From contig NZ_JAGIOR010000006.1 of assembly GCF_017876795.1 (NCBI RefSeq), positions 50,162-114,161 on the forward strand: a stretch of DNA of 64,000 nt, read 5' to 3'. The notes under the pieces were generated by a model. It was not told the origin of the DNA and did not search any database. It worked only from the letters and a program-made list of their open reading frames with translations. Of this stretch, positions 53,543 to 62,919 are shown one piece after another. Source of the DNA: Rhizobium leguminosarum (GTDB lineage: Bacteria; Pseudomonadota; Alphaproteobacteria; Rhizobiales; Rhizobiaceae). The position numbers and the translations under genes were made by a program. Position 1 is the first letter of the stretch; each line of letters starts with the position of its first letter.

Positions 53543-54651
53543 CCTCTGGTTTCGGTATTGGCTCTCCAGCCCCGTCGATCAAAGTGAAGGCCTGGCTGCG
53601 CGGCGATGGGATTTCCAACTTCCAGCTCGGCAAGATAAACGTCCTTGAATTCTTCTCGACTACCTGCATTGGGTGCGGGCCGGCGCTGGCCCGCCTGGCG
53701 CAGCTGCAGGAGAAATACAGCGACATTGGTGTTGAGGTCATCGCGATCGCAGCAAATGAGAAAGCTGCAACGGCTGACAAGGCCCGAGCTCAGGTGGACG
53801 CGTGGGTGACCGAATGGCTCCCGAATACGAACATGCGGATCGGGTTCGACTTCTCAGCCGAAATGGATAAGCATTGGATGAAAGCTAGCCTATCTTTCCG
53901 CGTTCCACGGGCGTTCATTGTGGACCGAGACGGCAGCATCGCCTTTATCGGTAAGACGTCTCTACTTGATGAGGTTTTGCCAAAAGTGATTGACGGCAGC
54001 TGGCTCGCCAGCGCGGAAGCAAAAAATGCCGAAAAGGCGCGGATTGCTGAAGGCGAGAGCGATGGTTCGTACAACGCGTTGCGTGATCGAATCCGGGCGG
54101 CGACAGAGATTGAGGATTGGAAGACGGCGCTCGCGGCCTTTGAAGAAGGCATCAATCTTTTCCCGGACCGCATCTCCTTGCGCCAGTGGCATGTCGTGAC
54201 ATTGATCGGAAGAATGCACGACATGGATGCGGGCTGGATAGCATTAGGTCAATTTGCTCGCGATGCGATTGAACGAAACTCTGAAGAGTGGCTTTCTGAG
54301 GCGTTGGACCAACTCTTCGATCGGGAGTACGATTACTCGGGCCTTCCATCGGCGGAACGCTTTTCGATGGGCAAGGAGCTCTCCGAGCGAATCCTGAAAC
54401 TGTATCAGCAACAGGCTCGCTCACGCGCTTGGTCTTCTCTGTCGCTTGCTCTTTACTACCATGAAAGCGGCGACAACGGCCGGGCTGTGGATTTGCTCGA
54501 GAAGGCTTTGAAGTTCGTAGATGGAGAGTCTCTCCCGGAGGACGAGAAGGAGATGGGGCTGCTGCAATTGCTGCACCGCCTGGCGGACTACAAGGGTGAG
54601 CAGGTTTGTCACGGGAAATATTGCGTGCTGCCCCCGCCGAAGCAGCCTTGA
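53539..54651 (+). CDS. Thioredoxin-like (TlpA/redoxin-type) protein with helical C-terminal region
   Basis: A 370-residue protein. The N-terminal redoxin domain includes INVLEFFSTTCIGCGPALAR (a CxxC active site, CIGC), VEVIAIAANEKAATADKARA and VPRAFIVDRDGSIAFIGKTS. The C-terminal 200 residues are helical, with TPR-like repeats (EIEDWKTALAAFEEGINLFP, WSSLSLALYYHESGDNGRAV). There is no signal peptide at the N-terminus, which is odd for TlpA-type proteins. Its start overlaps the poly-leucine gene (ATGA); the two may act together, the first as a membrane anchor. Confidence 0.82.
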
Positions 54652-54673
54652 AAGGTCCCGGTAGGGACGATGG

Positions 54674-54937
54674 TTGCCCATCGCCCCCGGCCAGATCCGT
54701 ACGTGCGGCTACCGCATACGGCTATCGGATGTTGTGACGGGCCCCATTCCCGGATGGAAGAGGCGGGTTACGCGGTTGCGTTCGAAGGGCAACACGCACC
54801 TGGCTGTCGCAACCTATGTAGATTTTCTCAGGGAGACGGCACAGTTCCGGCATGATCTCGCAGAGAGCTGTGCGGCGGCCGAGGCGGAGATCGATCGGCA
54901 GATTGATGAAATGCGCGCTCGCCGGCGAAAAGATTGA
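54674..54937 (+). CDS. Possible small helical protein before the protease gene
   Basis: A frame of 87 residues whose second half (GNTHLAVATYVDFLRETAQF, RHDLAESCAAAEAEIDRQID) is a plausible amphipathic helix. It ends 7 bases before the protease start. The N-terminal half looks less protein-like, so the true start may be internal. No family recognised. Confidence 0.35.
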   Translation: MPIAPGQIRTCGYRIRLSDVVTGPIPGWKRRVTRLRSKGNTHLAVATYVDFLRETAQFRHDLAESCAAAEAEIDRQIDEMRARRRKD

Positions 54938-54944
54938 ACCTTCG

Positions 54945-55730
54945 ATGCTGAAATTTACAGACCCGCAAGAGCCGACAATCGCGGATCGATGTATCCGCCC
55001 GCTCTGTTTCGCCGCTCCTGGTGATGAACACTACGGTTTGGATTTGATCGACGTCACTCTGCAGGACGGCGCAGTTGAACGTCGCTTGCAGTTCGGTCTT
55101 CAGGGCAGCGCTGTTCTCTTCCATTACCGTGGGCGGCATTTCGCGGCCTTCACCCGCCACCAGATAGCCAAGATTTCCGGAGAAACCCAAAAGGCATTCG
55201 AAGATCGCATGGACTACCTGCTGGTGCTGATGGACGACGGCGGCAACAGCACCAGCATTCCCTTCAACACATACCTGTTCTCCCTCTGGCCTGAGGCCAA
55301 AGACGACGACGAAAATGACTATGTGATCGGTGTGGTAGAATATGAAATGCTGCCAACATATTCGCGAGAGCAGTTCTTCCCCGTCGAACGTCACCACACT
55401 GGCCGCTCAGGTGATCTCGCCCTGGCTTCCGGCCTGCCGAGCCATCTCCAGCGAATGGTCATGGAGCGTGATGGTATGCGGATCCATCCGGTCTGCAAGT
55501 CGGGAACCGTCGAGTCCCGAAATACCTGCGGTGTGATACGATATCCCGAGGACGGCCTTCCTTTGGACGGCATGAGTGGTGGAGCTGTTTTCGTCCCGCG
55601 CCTAGCGAGTGATGGTCACTCCTTCGAGATCTTTCTGGACGGCATTATTCAGCGGGGCGGCGGTGGCTACGTTCGCTATCTTGGACTTGAGACCATTTTG
55701 AACCGAATAGATGGGCATCTTGCCGAATAA
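54945..55730 (+). CDS. Trypsin-like serine protease-fold protein
   Basis: A 261-residue protein starting MLKFTDPQEPTIADRCIRPL. The segment GSAVLFHYRGRHFAAFTRHQ would hold the His of a chymotrypsin-like fold, YLLVLMDDGG a possible Asp, and DGMSGGAVFVPR the nucleophile Ser in the GxSGG motif. No signal peptide is seen, so a cytoplasmic regulatory or effector protease is more likely than a secreted one. It is convergent with a metallo-beta-lactamase-fold gene. Trypsin-like and MBL-fold genes are found together in some bacterial conflict systems. Confidence 0.7.
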   Translation: MLKFTDPQEPTIADRCIRPLCFAAPGDEHYGLDLIDVTLQDGAVERRLQFGLQGSAVLFHYRGRHFAAFTRHQIAKISGETQKAFEDRMDYLLVLMDDGGNSTSIPFNTYLFSLWPEAKDDDENDYVIGVVEYEMLPTYSREQFFPVERHHTGRSGDLALASGLPSHLQRMVMERDGMRIHPVCKSGTVESRNTCGVIRYPEDGLPLDGMSGGAVFVPRLASDGHSFEIFLDGIIQRGGGGYVRYLGLETILNRIDGHLAE

Positions 55731-55978
55731 AGTCCTCGGGTAGGGAAGCTTGTCAGCACTCGGGCGGCTGCGAAGTGGATACGAGGGATTCGTACCGAAG
55801 GCGAATTAGGCTCACGATAGCGACGAAAGGGTCGGCATTGCGAGGCTTTGCACGCCATATCTTGGGCAGCTTTGGTGGGGCCGTCTTGGGCCTTTGCTAC
55901 TAGTGATATCGACACCGATATGGCTGAGCTGGCCAGAACGCATCAAGTAAGCGGTCTGCTTGGCTTCACGCCGAACAT

Positions 55979-57379
55979 TTAGGACATGCTACGCTCGCAG
56001 ATGACGGTAAAGCTGGTCAATCGTTCGTCATCGACCACGCGGGTCCGAATGCCATTTCTTTCCACCTCGCCGAGCGTCTCGCGCAGGCGAGCAACACGGT
56101 TTCGGGCTTCGACGGTGGTTGCAAGCGCGAACTGCAGCAACCCGAACTTGAGAATGTCGGGGTGAAAATTGTTGGCTGAACCGTGATGCGGCAAGGTCAT
56201 GACCGTTATCCGATCGCCGAAATCGGCGAAGAAATTCTGCCAGGGGCGCCGCCATTTATCGTGGCGAAGTGCCGCGTCGCCAGTGCTTAACCAGCCGATA
56301 CCGTTTCTGGGCCAGAAGTAACGACCATAGGCCGGCTGTTCCAAAGAAGAACCCCATTGCCCTGACCAAACATTTGCGTTCCGTACTTCTTCGCCATGCC
56401 TCGACAACGGCCCGGAATAGAGCGACATCGAAATCGCGTTGTGACCGCCGCTGAAATGCCGGCTATAGATGTCGACCAGTGTTTTACTGTTTTCGACTGA
56501 CCGTAGGTTTTCAAGTATCCGCTCCACGAGCTTGACCTTGTCGTTTCCGCGGAAGCCAAGTGCCTTTTTGATATCCGCCCAAAACCGCCTACGGGTGGGA
56601 TCGATAACCGGATGAACGTAGGGAAGAAGAATCCAGTCCGCGCTATCCCATTGGTCTCCGCGAGAAGCTTGCCACTCGAGCTGCAAGTATGAGCCGGACG
56701 CCGCGAGGAAGACGCCGGTTTTCTCGTCACGGGATGTCGGGTCAGCACGGATGATGTTTTCGTCGGTTATTCCATGTGGCGCGCGAAGATGAGTTGCCAG
56801 GCGGCTTGCCGGCATTTTCTTCTGCGGCGCATCCTCAAGCTCTATCGGACGACGGCCTGAAGTACCATCGATTGATCCATCGGGCCCGCCGTCGCGGGGA
56901 GGGGGGGCGTCGTCTGGCTCGCCCTGCTGCAAGAAGATCACCCGTTCTACGCCTCGTGAAAGCCACCAGGCCACAGGGTCCTCGAAATAATCAAGTGAAC
57001 TCCTGGATGCTGTTCCTTGCTCGAAATCGGAGAGAACGAATAAAAGACGCTCCGCCGTATCGAGATAGGGAACGACAACGGTTCTGGCCGGTGCCATCGC
57101 CTGCAGGCGATCGATGCCATTGATGTGATCGGCGTGGAGATGCGAAACAAAAAGGACATCCGTCTTTCCGGACGATGACGCACGATAAAGCGACAATTCG
57201 CTATTGAACGCATCGCTTCGCTCCGAGCCACAATCGTAGACATAGGAAAAATTGGCGACGGGACGCTCGCTCCCTGAGCGGATGCCATCGGGCCTTCCCT
57301 CGACTGTCGAGATCAATCCGGAGTGGAAACCGCCATGACCGACCGGGTGCTGGGTGCGGGTGATTTTAACGTGATGCAT
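55979..57379 (-). CDS. Metallo-beta-lactamase-fold hydrolase (ComEC-C-like)
   Basis: A 466-residue protein starting MHHVKITRTQHPVGHGGFHS. The metal motif is DVLFVSHLHADHINGIDRLQ (HxHxDH), and later GWLSTGDAALRHDKWRRPW and TVMTLPHHGSANNFHPDIL supply the Asp and His ligands, as in the soluble ComEC/DNA-processing type. A large insertion (about residues 130-330) is specific to this protein. No signal peptide. Substrate unknown. It is divergent from a small gene at 57541. Confidence 0.82.
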   Translation of the reverse strand: MHHVKITRTQHPVGHGGFHSGLISTVEGRPDGIRSGSERPVANFSYVYDCGSERSDAFNSELSLYRASSSGKTDVLFVSHLHADHINGIDRLQAMAPARTVVVPYLDTAERLLFVLSDFEQGTASRSSLDYFEDPVAWWLSRGVERVIFLQQGEPDDAPPPRDGGPDGSIDGTSGRRPIELEDAPQKKMPASRLATHLRAPHGITDENIIRADPTSRDEKTGVFLAASGSYLQLEWQASRGDQWDSADWILLPYVHPVIDPTRRRFWADIKKALGFRGNDKVKLVERILENLRSVENSKTLVDIYSRHFSGGHNAISMSLYSGPLSRHGEEVRNANVWSGQWGSSLEQPAYGRYFWPRNGIGWLSTGDAALRHDKWRRPWQNFFADFGDRITVMTLPHHGSANNFHPDILKFGLLQFALATTVEARNRVARLRETLGEVERNGIRTRVVDDERLTSFTVICERSMS

Positions 57380-57540
57380 CGATTTCTTGATGGAATTGCC
57401 GATAGGAAGCCAAACCGTACATCTCCCATCACAAGAAGCGAAGAGGGACCACCGTTGATTGTTGCTTGTAGAGCGGTCTGTGCTGCCTTCAGATCGTCAT
57501 GGGAGTGGCGATCACCGTCAGGATCGTCTATATTGCGACC

Positions 57541-57757
57541 ATGATCGAAGAACAGGCCGTATCGAAATCCACCAAGACTGCTGTCGAGAAGGTTCTCCGT
57601 GACCGCCTCGGTCAGGCAGGGTTCGCCGGCGCCGACATTCGGGCGGACCTCGACAGCGATGGAGATCCAATCCTGCTCATTGATGTGAAGTATGTCTATT
57701 CCGACAAGCCGATCAATTCGAAACTCACTTACGGCCTTTCGACCGAGGTACGTAAAG
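57541..57757 (+). pseudogene. Hypothetical gene truncated by IS6-family copy 4
   Basis: The frame starts MIEEQAVSKSTKTAVEKVLR and continues DRLGQAGFAGADIRADLDSD and LLIDVKYVYSDKPINSKLTY until the IS boundary; the last codons come from the element. The pattern suggests the start of a small protein, possibly of a two-gene unit. The rest is lost. Confidence 0.55.
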
Positions 57758-58576
57758 GGCACTGTAAAGTTAATCGGCACTAGTCAAAAATGGGGTCCCA
57801 CGGCTTTCGCTTATGCGGTTTGCAGGCGTGCGATTTCGTTCCACATCTGCATAGCTTCGGTTCTCAGTTCGCGGTGATGGTCTGATGAGATCTCGTGGCG
57901 TGGAATGTGAAAAAGGTTGGCAACAGGGTCATGAATTGAAGCAAAACGCTGGAGATGTCGGGCTGACTTGAAGCCCTTCATGATCCGTTCTCGCCGCCGG
58001 GTCGGTTGATGAGAATTCTCAGCACGATTGTTCAATCCCTTGTGCGAGCGATGCTCGACACCTGGCATGATATCGCGTTTTGCGGCGCCATAGGACCGAA
58101 GTTTGTCGGTGATCATCACACGCGGTGAACGACCTTGCCCTTTCAGAAGCTTTCGCATCAGACGCTTTGCAGCTTTGACATTTCGGCGGTTCTGGACCAG
58201 AACATCAAGGACGAAGCCGTCCTGATCGACGGCGCGCCAAAGCCAGTGTTTCTTGCCGCCAATGGAGATGACGACCTCATCGAGGTGCCATTTGTCGCCG
58301 AGCTTGCCGGTCGATCGCTTCCGGATATCGTTGGCAAAGTGCCCTCCGAATTTCTCAGCCCAGAGCCTCACGGTTTGGTGAGATACGATGACCCCACGCG
58401 CCGCCAGCATATCCTCGACCATGCGCAGACTGAGCGGAAACCGGAAATAAAGCCAAACGGCATGTGCAATCACATCGGCTGGAAATCGGTGGCGACGATA
58501 AAGAGGATCACGGGCAAGTCGGGTCATGCCGCCAGATCCCACATTTTGCTCGACGCCCGGTTAACGTTACAGTGCC
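57758..58576 (-). mobile_element. IS6-family element, copy 4 of 6
   Basis: Same 819-bp element. Flanks ACGTAAAG and GTGCCAGC do not match each other or those of other copies. It cuts a hypothetical gene on the left and the AbiEii-like gene on the right. Confidence 0.93.
57811..58542 (-). CDS. IS6-family DDE transposase (copy 4)
   Basis: Identical 243-residue translation, minus strand. Intact, in the copy that removed the 3' part of the AbiEii-like toxin gene. Confidence 0.95.
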   Translation of the reverse strand: MGSGGMTRLARDPLYRRHRFPADVIAHAVWLYFRFPLSLRMVEDMLAARGVIVSHQTVRLWAEKFGGHFANDIRKRSTGKLGDKWHLDEVVISIGGKKHWLWRAVDQDGFVLDVLVQNRRNVKAAKRLMRKLLKGQGRSPRVMITDKLRSYGAAKRDIMPGVEHRSHKGLNNRAENSHQPTRRRERIMKGFKSARHLQRFASIHDPVANLFHIPRHEISSDHHRELRTEAMQMWNEIARLQTA

Positions 58577-58706
58577 GTGCCAGCCCACCGACCAGAAAGA
58601 CGGAATCACGCCAGGGGCCGAGGCCGCTGAAGAGCGTGACCAGGACGCGCTCGCAGTCGCGGGTAACATCGGCACTGTATTCGGTGAGTATCTGGGGCTT
58701 TGTCAT
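58577..58706 (-). pseudogene. AbiEii-like nucleotidyltransferase toxin, 5' fragment
   Basis: The frame starts MTKPQILTEYSADVTRDCER and reaches VFLVGGLA at the IS boundary. The GG of the nucleotidyltransferase motif is present, but the catalytic acidic residues and the rest of the protein are lost. Its start overlaps the stop of the antitoxin gene (ATGA), the usual AbiE order. Confidence 0.68.
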
Positions 58707-59759
58707 TCGGTTACCGCGAGCTTTGTCAGCCGAAGATGTTCGGCCAGTTCCTTTGAGCGACCGCTGCCAAGCTGCAGGAGGTCGAGATAGGTTTGAAGTG
58801 GATCTGTGACCCAGACATGACCGACCCGTTGGCGAAACAGAAAGTCGTGGCGTGGATTAGAATCTAAAACTCCCAGATTCCAGCCCTCTTTGACAGCCTT
58901 TGCTCCCAGTTTTCGAAGAAGGCTTTCGCCGCCGTGGTCTATGCGGCAATGGATTTGGGATATTTTCGAGAGGTGTGGTGCATGGATCTGCCCGGCCATG
59001 AGCCCGGAAATTTCGTAGCGAACTCCCGTCTCATCGCAAATGCGGTCAATCTCATGGATCGCCTCATCGATATCGGGCATCCGCATATAGTACGAGCGGA
59101 GCAGCTTCGGCTTGATCGAAGCGACATAGGAAGACCACTCGTCGAGCAGCACGCGGGGATTGGAGAGCATCCTTTCCTTCGATGGACCGGCCCCCTTGGA
59201 GTTCACCCATTCGCGGCGCTCTAGTTCGATAAGAACCTGGGATGCGGTTGTCGGAGATACGGATGCCCGCTCGGCCAGTTCATGCACACCGAACCATTGG
59301 TCCCTAAATGTCCAAACGGCATGGAGGGCCTGCGCGCGACTTCCAACGAACAGATTGTTGAGTGATCGAGCCTTCTGCTTCGAGGTTGGCTTTTCGACGA
59401 GAACAAAGAGATTGTCGGTCGACAGATAGAGACTGCCGCTACGATCGAAATAACCGATCTTCTCCTCGCGCAGAAGCGCACGGGCACCAGGGGAAATGGT
59501 ATCGGCCATTAATAGCGGGAGAACTCTGGCATTGCCCGGCGGCATCGCTGCAATGTATCTTTTTAGCTGCCAGATTGCTTCCCTGACGTCTCTTGGAAAA
59601 GCTGATCTCTTGGCTTCGACAACAAGCTTGAAAGGCGCGTCGGAAAATCGCGCGTCTATAACGAAATCTGCATACGATTTTCCCATTTGCGTCTCAAACA
59701 TAGGCTCGGACGTAATTTCCCCGCCTGCCTCCGTGAGGCTGGCCGTCAACTCACTCAAC
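58703..59759 (-). pseudogene. AbiEi-like type IV antitoxin, N-terminus removed
   Basis: About 350 residues remain, beginning at the IS boundary. A restriction-endonuclease-like N-terminal segment is seen (SYADFVIDARFSDAPFKLVV, EAKRSAFPRDV), then a winged helix (FGVHELAERASVSPTTASQV, LIELERREWVNSKG), and the AbiEi C-terminal region (YEISGLMAGQIHAPHLSKIS, VGHVWVTDPLQTYLDLLQLG). The first codons are replaced by DNA of copy 5. With its toxin partner also truncated, the system is dead. Confidence 0.72.
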
Positions 59760-60578
59760 GGCACTGTAACGTTAACCGGGCGTCGAGCAAAATGTGGGAT
59801 CTGGCGGCATGACCCGACTTGCCCGTGATCCTCTTTATCGTCGCCACCGATTTCCAGCCGATGTGATTGCACATGCCGTTTGGCTTTATTTCCGGTTTCC
59901 GCTCAGTCTGCGCATGGTCGAGGATATGCTGGCGGCGCGTGGGGTCATCGTATCTCACCAAACCGTGAGGCTCTGGGCTGAGAAATTCGGAGGGCACTTT
60001 GCCAACGATATCCGGAAGCGATCGACCGGCAAGCTCGGCGACAAATGGCACCTCGATGAGGTCGTCATCTCCATTGGCGGCAAGAAACACTGGCTTTGGC
60101 GCGCCGTCGATCAGGACGGCTTCGTCCTTGATGTTCTGGTCCAGAACCGCCGAAATGTCAAAGCTGCAAAGCGTCTGATGCGAAAGCTTCTGAAAGGGCA
60201 AGGTCGTTCACCGCGTGTGATGATCACCGACAAACTTCGGTCCTATGGCGCCGCAAAACGCGATATCATGCCAGGTGTCGAGCATCGCTCGCACAAGGGA
60301 TTGAACAATCGTGCTGAGAATTCTCATCAACCGACCCGGCGGCGAGAACGGATCATGAAGGGCTTCAAGTCAGCCCGACATCTCCAGCGTTTTGCTTCAA
60401 TTCATGACCCTGTTGCCAACCTTTTTCACATTCCACGCCACGAGATCTCATCAGACCATCACCGCGAACTGAGAACCGAAGCTATGCAGATGTGGAACGA
60501 AATCGCACGCCTGCAAACCGCATAAGCGAAAGCCGTGGGACCCCATTTTTGACTAGTGCCGATTAACTTTACAGTGCC
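59760..60578 (+). mobile_element. IS6-family element, copy 5 of 6
   Basis: Same 819-bp element. Its right flank ATGCCGAC (60579-60586) is the reverse complement of the right flank of copy 6, so 60579-60917 was inverted when copy 6 was made. Confidence 0.93.
59794..60525 (+). CDS. IS6-family DDE transposase (copy 5)
   Basis: Identical 243-residue translation, plus strand. As the flanks show the new target was right of the segment, this copy is the likely parent of copy 6. Confidence 0.95.
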   Translation: MGSGGMTRLARDPLYRRHRFPADVIAHAVWLYFRFPLSLRMVEDMLAARGVIVSHQTVRLWAEKFGGHFANDIRKRSTGKLGDKWHLDEVVISIGGKKHWLWRAVDQDGFVLDVLVQNRRNVKAAKRLMRKLLKGQGRSPRVMITDKLRSYGAAKRDIMPGVEHRSHKGLNNRAENSHQPTRRRERIMKGFKSARHLQRFASIHDPVANLFHIPRHEISSDHHRELRTEAMQMWNEIARLQTA

Positions 60579-60917
60579 ATGCCGACTGGCAGCGTCTGCT
60601 GGAGATCTGCGCCCTTGCTGACACCCTCATTCTCGACGAGGACGGCGTCTACGATCCGGCAAGTTTCAACGACCGCCTCCTGCTCGGCCTCAAGGGAACA
60701 ATGAGTGAGGCCGAACTGCATGTGATCAAGGCAAGGCTGCGCGGCGGTATCCTCAACAAGGCACGGCGCGGCGAGTTCCGTTGCCCCCTGCCAACCGGAC
60801 TGGTCTATGACCATTCCGGCAATGTGGCTCTCGATCCGGACTTGCAAATCAGAGAGACGATTGCTCATTTCTTTGAGACGTTCTCTCGCGTCGGATCCGC
60901 CTCCCAGACCGTTAAGG
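60579..60917 (+). pseudogene. Middle part of a serine recombinase, inverted between IS6 copies
   Basis: The open frame reads DWQRLLEICALADTLILDED, GVYDPASFNDRLLLGLKGTM, SEAELHVIKARLRGGILNKA and VALDPDLQIRETIAHFFETF, matching residues about 110-225 of the cassette 1 recombinase. Joined to the fragment at 61737-62048 at the 8-bp repeat, it continues in frame (LARNNADWQRLL). The C-terminal part of the gene beyond FSRVGSASQTV is lost at copy 6. Confidence 0.85.
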
Positions 60918-61736
60918 GGCACTGTAAAGTTAATCGGCACTAGTCAAAAATGGGGTCCCACGGCTTTCGCTTATGCGGTTTGCAGGCGTGCGATTTCGTT
61001 CCACATCTGCATAGCTTCGGTTCTCAGTTCGCGGTGATGGTCTGATGAGATCTCGTGGCGTGGAATGTGAAAAAGGTTGGCAACAGGGTCATGAATTGAA
61101 GCAAAACGCTGGAGATGTCGGGCTGACTTGAAGCCCTTCATGATCCGTTCTCGCCGCCGGGTCGGTTGATGAGAATTCTCAGCACGATTGTTCAATCCCT
61201 TGTGCGAGCGATGCTCGACACCTGGCATGATATCGCGTTTTGCGGCGCCATAGGACCGAAGTTTGTCGGTGATCATCACACGCGGTGAACGACCTTGCCC
61301 TTTCAGAAGCTTTCGCATCAGACGCTTTGCAGCTTTGACATTTCGGCGGTTCTGGACCAGAACATCAAGGACGAAGCCGTCCTGATCGACGGCGCGCCAA
61401 AGCCAGTGTTTCTTGCCGCCAATGGAGATGACGACCTCATCGAGGTGCCATTTGTCGCCGAGCTTGCCGGTCGATCGCTTCCGGATATCGTTGGCAAAGT
61501 GCCCTCCGAATTTCTCAGCCCAGAGCCTCACGGTTTGGTGAGATACGATGACCCCACGCGCCGCCAGCATATCCTCGACCATGCGCAGACTGAGCGGAAA
61601 CCGGAAATAAAGCCAAACGGCATGTGCAATCACATCGGCTGGAAATCGGTGGCGACGATAAAGAGGATCACGGGCAAGTCGGGTCATGCCGCCAGATCCC
61701 ACATTTTGCTCGACGCCCGGTTAACGTTACAGTGCC
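60918..61736 (-). mobile_element. IS6-family element, copy 6 of 6 (inverted)
   Basis: Same 819-bp element. The right flank GTCGGCAT (61737-61744) is the reverse complement of the 8 bases right of copy 5. Confidence 0.93.
60971..61702 (-). CDS. IS6-family DDE transposase (copy 6)
   Basis: Identical 243-residue translation, minus strand; the daughter copy of the second inversion. Confidence 0.95.
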   Translation of the reverse strand: MGSGGMTRLARDPLYRRHRFPADVIAHAVWLYFRFPLSLRMVEDMLAARGVIVSHQTVRLWAEKFGGHFANDIRKRSTGKLGDKWHLDEVVISIGGKKHWLWRAVDQDGFVLDVLVQNRRNVKAAKRLMRKLLKGQGRSPRVMITDKLRSYGAAKRDIMPGVEHRSHKGLNNRAENSHQPTRRRERIMKGFKSARHLQRFASIHDPVANLFHIPRHEISSDHHRELRTEAMQMWNEIARLQTA

Positions 61737-62048
61737 GTCGGCATTGTTGCGCGCCAGACGGGAGACCTCCAAGCCCATGACGATCCCGGCATGCCCCATG
61801 CCGACATCGCTGACCAGCCGCTGAAACCCCTCACGCCAGACCGCCGACGCGCCGGATTCGCCTTGATCGTTATCGATGACGATAATCTGCTCCTCGCGCC
61901 AACCCAGAGCGATAGCGCGCCCGCGAAGCGCATATTGGCGCATAGCGCTCTCGGTATTGTCGATGACTTGCCGCATCGAGGATTGGCGGACGTAGAGGTA
62001 GGCGCTGCGTTCACGGTGATGGGACTGGACTTTGAGATGTACATTCAT
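61737..62048 (-). pseudogene. N-terminal part of the cassette 2 serine recombinase
   Basis: The frame starts MNVHLKVQSHHRERSAYLYV and includes YVRQSSMRQVIDNTESAMRQ (catalytic Ser), IVIDNDQGESGASAVWREGF and IVMGLEVSRLARNNAD, ending at copy 6. It is the start of the gene whose middle part lies inverted at 60579-60917. It overlaps the preceding small gene by 4 bases. Confidence 0.88.
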
Positions 62049-62308
62049 GGTGCTCTCCGTTGGTGGATGCTCATGGCGATGGTCGCCAGGACATGAACGA
62101 CGGCGCTGAGTTCGCCGTGCGCCGGTCGGGTGGCCGATGACAGGTAAAACTGCTCTTGATCAGGACTTGCCGCCGCAGGCAGTGCGCGGGCCCATCCCCA
62201 CATGCCGCGGCGCAGAAAAAGCATGAGGCCGCGACGGGCCTTGAGCGGCAGAACTTCACCGAGAGCTGCGCCGCGCAGCACCTCGTACTGGTCCGCGACG
62301 TCAGGCAA
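62045..62308 (-). CDS. Small protein of recombinase cassette 2
   Basis: A frame of about 87 residues with no ATG; TTG 62308 gives MPDVADQYEVLRGAALGEVL, then PLKARRGLMLFLRRGMWGWA and PAHGELSAVVHVLATIAMSI. The stop overlaps the recombinase start (ATGA). It holds the same place as 49953-50138 in cassette 1. Function unknown. Confidence 0.5.
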   Translation of the reverse strand: MPDVADQYEVLRGAALGEVLPLKARRGLMLFLRRGMWGWARALPAAASPDQEQFYLSSATRPAHGELSAVVHVLATIAMSIHQRRAP

Positions 62309-62334
62309 TGAACATGCCGGTCCCGTGGTAACGT

Positions 62335-62796
62335 CTAGCGGATCGTTTTTTTTAACACCCGCTCGATCGTCCTGGGATGAAGTGCGATATCGAGTTCGTT
62401 GCGGACCAGCTTGGCGAGATCGCGTGCATGAACGGGTTCGCCCGGGACCAGCCTTGCCTGCAGAAATGCCAGGACTTCGTCGTCGATCTTGTGGGGACCG
62501 CGGGGTCCCGGCTTTGCCGGCACCAGTCCGGCAATCCCCGTCGCGTCGAAGTTTGCCTTGGCCTGGTAGTAGGTCGGTCTGGAAACACCATACTCGTCGG
62601 AAGCGTCCGTTACCGAGACGTTGTCGACGGAGACGCGTCGCAGCATCTCGTATTTGACCTGGACGGCGTCGTGCGGATCGAAGAACTCGCTGCCGCGGAA
62701 CTTCGGGTCGCGCACCTTCTCGGAATTTGGATTGAAGGTGCCCTCGTCGATGAGGGCGTCCATCTTTGATCGCTTGCCGCCGTACTTCGCAGGCAT
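62335..62796 (-). CDS. Helix-turn-helix protein of recombinase cassette 2
   Basis: A 153-residue protein starting MPAKYGGKRSKMDALIDEGT. The HTH region is VKYEMLRRVSVDNVSVTDAS and DEYGVSRPTYYQAKANFDAT, as in transposase-like or invertase-linked regulators; a second segment (LARLV...ELDIALHPRTIERVLKK) resembles the second half of a winged helix. It lies upstream of the small gene and recombinase on the same strand, so it may be an accessory DNA-binding factor of the cassette. Intact. Confidence 0.75.
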   Translation of the reverse strand: MPAKYGGKRSKMDALIDEGTFNPNSEKVRDPKFRGSEFFDPHDAVQVKYEMLRRVSVDNVSVTDASDEYGVSRPTYYQAKANFDATGIAGLVPAKPGPRGPHKIDDEVLAFLQARLVPGEPVHARDLAKLVRNELDIALHPRTIERVLKKTIR

Positions 62797-62919
62797 TGCA
62801 GGCTCCGGATATGAGATCGGATATTAATGTAAAGTTATTTATACCGCATATCTGGTCTATATCAAGGGCGACTTCACATTCAAAGCACGGCTTTCGGCCA
62901 ATAAAACGGGAGAAATTGC

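Noticed and set aside
57758..60578. Copies 4 and 5 as a third inversion pair
   Set aside because: They are in opposite orientation, but none of the 8-bp flanks (ACGTAAAG, GTGCCAGC, CACTCAAC) is the reverse complement of another.
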